This document shows positions 58,057 through 64,000 of a stretch of DNA of 64,000 nt, in pieces; positions within the stretch are counted from its first letter, which is position 1, and the number at the start of each line of letters is the position of its first letter. The notes under the pieces are model-generated. The model was not told where the DNA came from. It saw nothing but the letters and a program-made list of their open reading frames with translations, and did not search any database. The stretch lies in the NCBI RefSeq assembly GCF_000423565.1, contig NZ_KE384045.1, positions 66,145 through 130,144 of the forward strand. The letters are read 5' to 3'. The position numbers were made by a program, and so were the translations under genes. The DNA is from Runella zeae DSM 19591. Lineage in GTDB: Bacteria; Bacteroidota; Bacteroidia; Cytophagales; Spirosomataceae.

Positions 58057-59388
58057 TTAGTTACGAGGACCGCGCGACGAGCCACTACTTCCTGAGCTTG
58101 ATCCGCCGCTGTAGCTGCCACCACCACTGCTGCTGCTACCACTCCAGCTACTACGTCCGCTACTGCTGCTGTTGTTATTGTTCCAGCTATTGTTGTTGCT
58201 GCTACCACTATCCCAGCTGCTTCTACGGCTGCTTCCTTGCGATGAGTTAGAGTTCCAGCTGTTGTTGCTGCTTGAGCGTTGTGAATTGTAAGACCCGCTT
58301 GATTCGCCATAGCTGCGGGTAGCGCCTCCGCGAGTTCCTGACGAATAGCCGCTGCTTTGTTGGCTATTGCTGTAGCTACTTCTACCACCCGAATTGTTGG
58401 AATAGCTATCATAGCTACGATTGGCTCCCCCTCTTGGGCGTGAGTAGTAAGCCTCACTACTTGAAGTACTAGTACTGCTGCCGCTACGGTCAGTGGGGTC
58501 ATATCCTTGACGACGTGGTTCGGTATAGCGAGCACTGTTATTAGAGTTGCTGTTGTAAGCATTGCTAGAACGACCTACACGATTGTAGTAATCGGTACCA
58601 GTACGACGACGACCATCTACGATTTGAATGTTGTTGGAAGGGCCATTGTACCAGGGGTTACCAAAGCCGCCACCGTAGAACCCGTTACCATAAAATCCAT
58701 TACCATAGCCCCATCTGTCAAATCCGCCATAGCCCCAGCTCGAATAAGGAGACCCCCAGCCAAAGCTCGAATATCCCCAAGGCGAAAAGAAGGGGTCATT
58801 CCAAGCATACATAGAGCCCCATCCCCAGCTGTTCCAAGGGTTGTTCCATCCCCAAGAATTCCAGCTGTTCCAAGGGTTATACATTCCAAATCCATAACGA
58901 TTTCCAAAATAGGTACTCATACCATAATTGAAACCCATCATGAAAGAGGTGTTGGAGTTCCAGCTATTCCAGCCCAATCCACCGTAGCGATAGGGGTTAT
59001 TCCAGAAGCCGCCCCAGTTGAGATCCCAAGCAGCGTCGCGCCCAGCACGATAGCCCTCCGAAAATCCTGCACTGTAACCAGCATCAGGGCCGATGTTACG
59101 AGCAATACCACGTGAGCTTAGATAAGACTCGTCATAGTAGTCATTCTCGTTTATGTTGTTGTTATTGGGAAGTTGTTTGCCCGAACGATAATCAGGATTA
59201 AGATTACGGTAATCCAGTTTTTCTTCATCCGAACGTCCAGCCGCCGTTGCTACAGCTACACTAGAAGAGTTGCCGTAGAGGTCGTCATACTCAGCATCGT
59301 CTCGTGTGGCGTACTGTTTTGAGCTACAGCCCCACAACCCCACCAAGCCTATTGCCGATAAAAGAGTAAGTGAACGGAAGGTTTTCAT
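58057..59388 (-). CDS. Low-complexity, prion-like lipoprotein
   Basis: A 443-residue lipoprotein: signal sequence with lipobox GLWGC (Cys 21) and an acidic stretch soon after (RDDAEYDD). Residues about 125-250 are dominated by Trp, Gly, Asn, Tyr, Phe and Ser with short repeats (NSWNSWGWNNPWNSWGWG; GNGFYGNGFYGGGF). Residues about 275-443 are Ser/Asn/Gly-rich with scattered Arg and runs of Ser. There is no folded domain after about residue 120. Such a composition suits a disordered, aggregating or adhesive surface coat. Antisense frames are open only because of the repeats. Function unknown. Confidence 0.75.
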   Translation of the reverse strand: MKTFRSLTLLSAIGLVGLWGCSSKQYATRDDAEYDDLYGNSSSVAVATAAGRSDEEKLDYRNLNPDYRSGKQLPNNNNINENDYYDESYLSSRGIARNIGPDAGYSAGFSEGYRAGRDAAWDLNWGGFWNNPYRYGGLGWNSWNSNTSFMMGFNYGMSTYFGNRYGFGMYNPWNSWNSWGWNNPWNSWGWGSMYAWNDPFFSPWGYSSFGWGSPYSSWGYGGFDRWGYGNGFYGNGFYGGGFGNPWYNGPSNNIQIVDGRRRTGTDYYNRVGRSSNAYNSNSNNSARYTEPRRQGYDPTDRSGSSTSTSSSEAYYSRPRGGANRSYDSYSNNSGGRSSYSNSQQSSGYSSGTRGGATRSYGESSGSYNSQRSSSNNSWNSNSSQGSSRRSSWDSGSSNNNSWNNNNSSSSGRSSWSGSSSSGGGSYSGGSSSGSSGSSRGPRN

Positions 59389-59801
59389 GGTTATTTGGAT
59401 ATTTTAAGTCTGTCAGTTATAAAAGGAAAAAGGTGTGTAACTATACTATAAACGCTATTTTAGCTGATATTGATTCAGTTTTGACACAAATTTAGGATAA
59501 AAAAGTATCTTTGCAAGAGTTTTTTTTGAAAAAACAGGGCTGTTTTTGTCTTTAAAATCGCTGAAAATCAAAGAATTAAGAATGTCATACCAACACTTAA
59601 TCGTACAATGGGCTGATTTTGAGTAAGATGTTTGAAAAAGTGTAAAATAGACGTTTAAGTTTTTGATTTTCAATGCAATGAAAGGTAGCCCAATTTCTAA
59701 TGAAATTCTAATCTCTATAAAGTGACTGAAAGACAAAAAAGCGAGTAAAATTTCGAAAATCAACACATAATTTTAAAGGATAAACCCTAAAAAGTAAAGT
59801 A
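59389..59801. other. Intergenic region with long leader of proS
   Basis: No gene is called; a minus-strand frame of 103 codons has unlikely composition. A good plus-strand promoter is at 59481-59513, giving proS a leader of about 280 nt. I could not fold a known riboswitch or T-box from the sequence. Confidence 0.45.
59481..59513 (+). promoter_or_regulatory. Promoter of proS
   Basis: TTG (59481-59483) and TATCTTTG (59506-59513) are separated by 22 bp, close to the Bacteroidota -33/-7 consensus. The start would lie near 59520, about 280 nt before the proS ATG. Confidence 0.6.
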
Positions 59802-61280
59802 ATGGCAAACGCGATTCCGAGCCGTAGTGAGAATTATTCAGAATGGTACAATGAAATTGTAAAAAGAGCTGATTTAGCAGAAAACTCTGCCGTAAGAGGG
59901 TGTATGGTCATCAAGCCTTACGGGTATTCTATTTGGGAAAAAATGCAACGAGCACTTGATGATATGTTCAAAGAAACGGGGCATACCAATGCTTATTTCC
60001 CGTTGTTTGTCCCGAAAAGCTTATTTGAAGCAGAGGAAAAAAATGCCGAAGGCTTTGCCAAAGAATGCGCCGTCGTAACTCACTATCGTCTCAAGGCTGA
60101 CCCCAATAAACCGGGTAAGCTCATCGCTGACCCTGACTCAAAATTGGAGGAAGAACTCATCGTGCGCCCTACGAGTGAAGCCGTAATTTGGAATACTTAC
60201 AAAAACTGGATTCAATCGTATCGCAATCTACCCATTCTAATCAATCAGTGGGCCAACGTGGTGCGTTGGGAAATGCGTACTCGCTTGTTTCTTCGTACAG
60301 CTGAGTTTTTGTGGCAGGAAGGCCATACGGCCCATGCTACGTCCGATGAAGCAATGGCCGAAACTCGTCAAATGTTGGAAGTATATGCTCGCTTTGCCGA
60401 AGAGTGGATGGGAGTACCCGTGATCAAAGGCTATAAGACTCCCAATGAGCGTTTTGCAGGAGCGGAAGAAACCCTCTGCATCGAGGCAATGATGCAAGAC
60501 GGAAAGGCTTTACAAGCAGGTACTTCGCACTTTTTGGGACAAAATTTTGCCAAAGCTTTTGATGTGAAATTCCAAAGTAAAGCGGGTGTTCTTGAGTATG
60601 TGTGGGGAACTTCTTGGGGCGTAAGTACTCGGCTAATGGGGGCATTGGTAATGGCGCATTCGGATGATGCGGGGTTAATATTACCGCCTAAGTTGGCACC
60701 TATTCAAGTGGTGATTGTACCAATCTATCGTAACGACGAGCAATTAGCCCAGATTTCTGACAAAGTGAAAGAGATAATGGGTGAGCTTCGTAAAAAAGGG
60801 ATAAGTGTCAAATTTGACGATTCGGATGCCAACAAACCAGGCTGGAAATTTGCCGAATATGAACTACGAGGTGTACCTGTGCGTTTAGCAATGGGAGCAC
60901 GAGACCTTGAAAATGGTACGGTAGAAGTAGCTCGTCGAGATACGAAAGAGAAAAATACCGTAGCATTGGAAGGAATTGTAGCGTATATTGAAGAATTACT
61001 TACTGATATTCAACAAAATATCTACAAAAGAGCCCTTGCTTTCCGGGAGTCAAATACTTATAAAGTGGATGACTATGAGGAGTTTAAAAGAATGTTGGAC
61101 GAAAAAGGCGGGTTTATCTTGGCACACTGGGACGGCACTTCCGAAACAGAAGAAAAAATCAAAGAAGAAACCAAAGCCACGATTCGCTGTATTCCGTTTG
61201 ATGCACCGCGCGAAGAAGGAAAATGTATTTTGACGGGCAAGCCATCAAGTCAGCGAGTGCTTTTTGCGAGAGCGTATTAA
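59802..61280 (+). CDS. proS: Proline--tRNA ligase, archaeal/eukaryal type
   Basis: A 492-residue class II aminoacyl-tRNA synthetase. Motif 2 is [20 protein letters not shown] and motif 3 is [17 protein letters not shown]. The anticodon-binding domain is at about 300-400 ([13 protein letters not shown]), and a C-terminal zinc-type domain ends in RVLFARAY. There is no editing insertion between motifs 2 and 3, which marks the archaeal/eukaryal-like form found in Bacteroidota. It charges tRNA-Pro in the cytoplasm. Single gene with a long leader. Confidence 0.96.
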   Translation: MANAIPSRSENYSEWYNEIVKRADLAENSAVRGCMVIKPYGYSIWEKMQRALDDMFKETGHTNAYFPLFVPKSLFEAEEKNAEGFAKECAVVTHYRLKADPNKPGKLIADPDSKLEEELIVRPTSEAVIWNTYKNWIQSYRNLPILINQWANVVRWEMRTRLFLRTAEFLWQEGHTAHATSDEAMAETRQMLEVYARFAEEWMGVPVIKGYKTPNERFAGAEETLCIEAMMQDGKALQAGTSHFLGQNFAKAFDVKFQSKAGVLEYVWGTSWGVSTRLMGALVMAHSDDAGLILPPKLAPIQVVIVPIYRNDEQLAQISDKVKEIMGELRKKGISVKFDDSDANKPGWKFAEYELRGVPVRLAMGARDLENGTVEVARRDTKEKNTVALEGIVAYIEELLTDIQQNIYKRALAFRESNTYKVDDYEEFKRMLDEKGGFILAHWDGTSETEEKIKEETKATIRCIPFDAPREEGKCILTGKPSSQRVLFARAY

Positions 61281-61441
61281 TTAATGTCAAGTAGTCATAA
61301 GTTGTAATACCAGACAAGGCTACTGAGCAAAAAAATAAGAATTAAAAGTTTTAGGTTGATTGGATGTTGATAGATTGATTCAGCAAAGACAACTTAAAAG
61401 CCCAAAAATCAATTCAATCAATCATCCAATAACAATAAAAA

Positions 61442-61873
61442 ATGAGCGTAGCAAAATCAGGTAATACCGTTCAGGTACACTACAAAGGAACATTGACCGA
61501 CGGAACGGTCTTTGATTCATCAGAAGGACGTCAACCCCTAGAGTTTCAGTTGGGTTCAGGAATGGTGATTCCTGGATTTGACAACGGTATTCAAGGAATG
61601 GCGATAGGAGAGAAAAAAACGGTTCATATTCCAGTGGAAGAAGCGTATGGCCCTTCTCAAGAAGAGTTGGTTATTCCTTTTAACCGCAACGAAATGCCTG
61701 CTGATATTCCTTTTGAAGTAGGTATGCAACTCAATATGCACCAAGATGGCAACCCTCAGCCTATTCCTGTAACGGTAGTTCAAGTAACGGATGTACAGGT
61801 AGTAGTGGATGCTAATCACCCTTTGGCAGGCCAAGATTTAATCTTTGAGATTGAATTAGTAGCAGTAAGCTAA
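61442..61873 (+). CDS. FKBP-type peptidyl-prolyl isomerase (SlyD-like)
   Basis: A 143-residue soluble protein with an FKBP core (VQVHYKGTLTDGTVFDSS; EFQLGSGMVIPGFDNGIQGM) interrupted by an insert-in-flap domain at about residues 70-120, the SlyD arrangement. It lacks the His-rich C-terminal tail of Escherichia coli SlyD. It should catalyse prolyl isomerisation and act as a folding helper in the cytoplasm. It is flanked by AT-rich sequence and a terminator. Confidence 0.92.
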   Translation: MSVAKSGNTVQVHYKGTLTDGTVFDSSEGRQPLEFQLGSGMVIPGFDNGIQGMAIGEKKTVHIPVEEAYGPSQEELVIPFNRNEMPADIPFEVGMQLNMHQDGNPQPIPVTVVQVTDVQVVVDANHPLAGQDLIFEIELVAVS

Positions 61874-61930
61874 TCAGGGGCCTTTTAGGTTTTCTAAAAG
61901 AAAATCTGGCTAAGATTTATATTCAATTAA

Positions 61931-61984
61931 AGCCTTCTTTCCTAGCTTTTAATCATGAGGCGATGGGAAGGAGGCTATTTTTTA
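61931..61984 (+). terminator. Terminator of the FKBP gene
   Basis: AGCCTTCTTTCC (from 61931) pairs with GGAAGGAGGCT (61966-61976) with one bulge, followed by ATTTTTTA. The minus-strand NuoA gene ends within this signal, so the region serves convergent genes. Confidence 0.7.
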
Positions 61985-62448
61985 TGGCTATATTTTTCGT
62001 TGATTTGTTGGTACAAACTCATCGGAACTTTTGATTCTACCTCAGGCACTTTAGGCTGAGGGCGTACCCAATCCAAGTATCCTTTGGCCCAAGCGTATGC
62101 TAAACCGAGTGCCAAAATCCCCACAAAAATCAACATTTCGGTCAGTGAAAACCACCCCCATAAGCCGTCGGTTTGCTCGATGAGATTTGCTTGGCCAAAT
62201 ACCACCGCCCAAGGAAATAAGAAAATCAATTCTACTTCAAACAACAAAAATACCAACGCTACCACATAAAAACGAATATTGAAAGGAATGTTGGCATTGC
62301 CGAGTGGGTCTTCTCCTGATTCATAAGTACTAAGTTTTTCTTCGTTGGGGCGGGCAGGGCGCAGCAACTTTGCGATTCCCAACATCGACAGAATGAGGAC
62401 AATAGCGGTAAGAATAAACAAAAAAATGGTGCCAAATTCTGATAGCAT
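61975..62448 (-). CDS. nuoA: NADH-quinone oxidoreductase subunit A
   Basis: A 157-residue subunit of respiratory complex I with three membrane helices (about 5-27, 62-85, 98-118). Family motifs [20 protein letters not shown] and [20 protein letters not shown] are plain; the ESG loop is part of the quinone-access region. The ATG at 62448 is chosen; an extension to 62526 would begin at TTG inside the terminator of the upstream gene. The other nuo genes are not in this window, so nuoA stands apart from a full nuo operon here or continues elsewhere. Confidence 0.93.
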   Translation of the reverse strand: MLSEFGTIFLFILTAIVLILSMLGIAKLLRPARPNEEKLSTYESGEDPLGNANIPFNIRFYVVALVFLLFEVELIFLFPWAVVFGQANLIEQTDGLWGWFSLTEMLIFVGILALGLAYAWAKGYLDWVRPQPKVPEVESKVPMSLYQQINEKYSHKK

Positions 62449-62527
62449 ATCAAGCGGTAGTGTTGTAGCGGGAGTTTGAGGGGGTAAAGATACTAATCGA
62501 AGGATAGAATTCTTGGAGAAGTCCAAA

Positions 62528-62564
62528 AAAAGACTGGCTCACGTAGATACATGTCCAGTCTTTT
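62528..62564 (-). terminator. Intrinsic terminator of the glutamine synthetase gene
   Basis: AAAAGACTGG (62528-62537) pairs with CCAGTCTTTT (62555-62564). On the minus strand the stem is followed by a U-tract. It lies 22 bp past the stop codon. Confidence 0.85.
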
Positions 62565-62585
62565 GGAGTAAGCAATGGAAGTATA

Positions 62586-64000
62586 CTATTTGACAAATAG
62601 CATTTCACGGTATTTTACTAAAGGCCAGTCTTCGTCATCAATCAGAAGCTCAAGCTTGTCTACCTCATAGCGTATTTTTTCAAAGAAATCTTTTACTTCA
62701 GAACCATACAAAATGGCTCGTTCGGCGATAGAGTCCGTATTGTTGGCCCTTTTACGTGCTTCAGTCATGTCTTCCACGGCATTTTTGATGATAGACACTC
62801 GCTTCGAAATCTCCCTGATAAGTTCTTTCAGAGGCTGAGCTTCTTCAATTAGCTCAAGTTCTACCAATGACTTGGCTGTTTGAGCCAATTGATGTTGGTA
62901 CTTGACCGCCGTTGATACCACATGATTAAGAGCCAAATCACCTATCACTCTTGATTCAATCTGGACTTTTTTGATGTAGTTTTCCAGCTCAATTTCGTAG
63001 CGTGCATGAACCTCTCTTTCGGTCAAAACACCCATTTTTTCAAACACCTGAACTGCCGAAGGCTCTATATATTTGCCGAGGGCTTTAGGAGCTGAGGCAA
63101 TATTAGAAAGCCCACGTTGGGCAGCTTCTTGTACCCAATCGTCCGAATATCCATTTCCTTGGAATAAAATACGTTTGGTCTGGCGATAGTATTCTTTTAA
63201 AATATCCACAATCGCTAGCTCTTTCTTTTCTCCACTTTCGAGGCGAGCTTCAAGTTCTTTACGGAAATCTTGTAACTGATTAGCCACAATCGTGTTTAGG
63301 ACAATCATCGGAGAGGCACTATTGGCACTGCCACCCACGGCACGGTACTCAAACTTATTGCCTGTAAAGGCAAAAGGCGAAGTACGATTACGGTCGGTAT
63401 TGTCGCGCATAAGGGGAGGTGTGCGCGTAATCCCCAACTTATAAAATACATTATCTCCTTTTTCAAGTTGTATCTCGCCGCGATTTTCGAGGGTTTCGAG
63501 CAAACGGATAAGCTCATCCCCTAGAAAAATAGAAACAATAGCCGGTGGAGCTTCGTTGGCACCTAAGCGGTATTCGTTGCCGGCTGAGGCAATCGATGCC
63601 CGCAGCAAATCAGCATGGTCGTGCACGGCTTTGACGGTATTCATCAAAAACGTAAGGAAGCGAAGGGTTTCTTTGGGTTTACTACTCGGTGCTAGTAGGT
63701 TGACACCGGTGTCGGTCATCATCGACCAGTTGTTGTGTTTGCCGCTTCCATTGATACCCGAAAAAGGTTTTTCGTGGAAAAGAACTTTGAAGTGGTGCTT
63801 TTCGGCAATTTTATGCATCAAGTCCATCAACAAGGCATTATGGTCAATGGCCAGATTGAGTTCTTCAAAAGTAGGGGCGCATTCAAATTGCCCGGGAGCG
63901 ACTTCATTGTGACGGGTACGCACCGGAATCCCCAATTTCCAAGCCTCATATTCAAATTCGACCATGAAGGCATTGACCCTCGGCGGAATAGAACCAAAAT
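62586..64000 (-). CDS. Glutamine synthetase type III, C-terminal part (runs off the window)
   Basis: About 470 residues are visible; the frame stays open to the right edge, reading FGSIPPRVNAFMVEFEYEAW, so the N-terminal part (about 250 residues, given the usual ~725) lies beyond 64000. The catalytic region is clear: RHNEVAPGQFECAP, then FSGINGSGKHNNWS and NRTSPFAFTGNKFEYRAVGG. The long helical C-terminal extension (about 300 residues) is typical of GSIII/GlnN, a dodecamer that makes glutamine from glutamate and ammonia with ATP. A terminator follows 22 bp downstream. Confidence 0.95.
   Translation of the reverse strand, partial: FGSIPPRVNAFMVEFEYEAWKLGIPVRTRHNEVAPGQFECAPTFEELNLAIDHNALLMDLMHKIAEKHHFKVLFHEKPFSGINGSGKHNNWSMMTDTGVNLLAPSSKPKETLRFLTFLMNTVKAVHDHADLLRASIASAGNEYRLGANEAPPAIVSIFLGDELIRLLETLENRGEIQLEKGDNVFYKLGITRTPPLMRDNTDRNRTSPFAFTGNKFEYRAVGGSANSASPMIVLNTIVANQLQDFRKELEARLESGEKKELAIVDILKEYYRQTKRILFQGNGYSDDWVQEAAQRGLSNIASAPKALGKYIEPSAVQVFEKMGVLTEREVHARYEIELENYIKKVQIESRVIGDLALNHVVSTAVKYQHQLAQTAKSLVELELIEEAQPLKELIREISKRVSIIKNAVEDMTEARKRANNTDSIAERAILYGSEVKDFFEKIRYEVDKLELLIDDEDWPLVKYREMLFVK

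Noticed and set aside
58507-59115. Plus-strand 202-codon frame and minus-strand alternate frames
   Set aside because: These are open only because the repetitive low-complexity gene has biased codons in every frame.
59455-59766. Minus-strand frame of 103 codons upstream of proS
   Set aside because: It runs through the proS promoter and leader, and its composition is unlike a real protein.

Overview
The window is a bacterial chromosome segment from the phylum Bacteroidota, most likely order Cytophagales (a Runella/Flectobacillus/Spirosoma-like organism; the rank below order is a guess). The signs are a SusC/SusD pair, TAnnTTTG-type -7 promoter boxes, short intergenic inverted repeats with no insertion sequence, class III glutamine synthetase, archaeal/eukaryal-type ProRS and many signal-peptide glycosidases. 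I see no rRNA, tRNA, CRISPR array, transposase or replication origin.

Layout. 1-480: GC-rich hairpin repeats and a decayed coding remnant. 565-2043: a flavodoxin-fold quinone reductase with an AraC regulator beside it. 2258-5487: a secreted protein of unknown function, a small outer-membrane protein and a Crp/Fnr regulator; two matching promoters here carry the same FNR-type dyad. 5846-8200: a DUF1963 protein, two small AT-rich membrane proteins and a frameshifted small gene. 8214-10460: a TonB-dependent receptor.

10735-49480 (about 39 kb) is one large hemicellulose locus, best read as arabinoxylan utilisation. It opens with a Nudix-fold regulator of the NrtR/AraR type, a GH43 enzyme without signal peptide and a GPH-family sugar symporter. 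An ECF sigma/FecR/SusC(STN)/SusD uptake module follows. Then comes a run of exported enzymes: GH95, GH43, GH127, GH43, GH97, a CE6-type/type-B carboxylesterase fusion, five CE1-type esterase genes carrying six catalytic domains, a ThuA-like protein, a GH43 with ricin-like lectin domain, a GH10 endoxylanase and a GH51 arabinofuranosidase. GH10 cuts the backbone, the esterases remove acetyl or feruloyl groups, GH43/GH51/GH127 remove arabinose, and GH95/GH97 remove terminal galactose-type caps. No alpha-glucuronidase and no xylose or arabinose catabolic enzymes are present, so these must lie elsewhere. A 21-bp dyad (AATGTGT-N7-ACACATT type) recurs before susC, GH95 and GH51, with a weaker copy before a GH43, and suggests one regulator for the locus. 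An AT-rich gene with PIN-nuclease-like motifs sits among the esterases.

49598-56256 is an iron-uptake locus resembling the Bacteroides XusABC xenosiderophore system: a PepSY membrane protein and two small DUF3649/DUF3325-like proteins on the minus strand, diverging from a TonB receptor, a DUF4374 lipoprotein and a DUF4198 protein. 56323-64000 is mostly housekeeping: a FadL-like outer-membrane protein, a strikingly low-complexity lipoprotein, ProRS, an FKBP-type isomerase, NuoA, and a glutamine synthetase that runs off the right edge.
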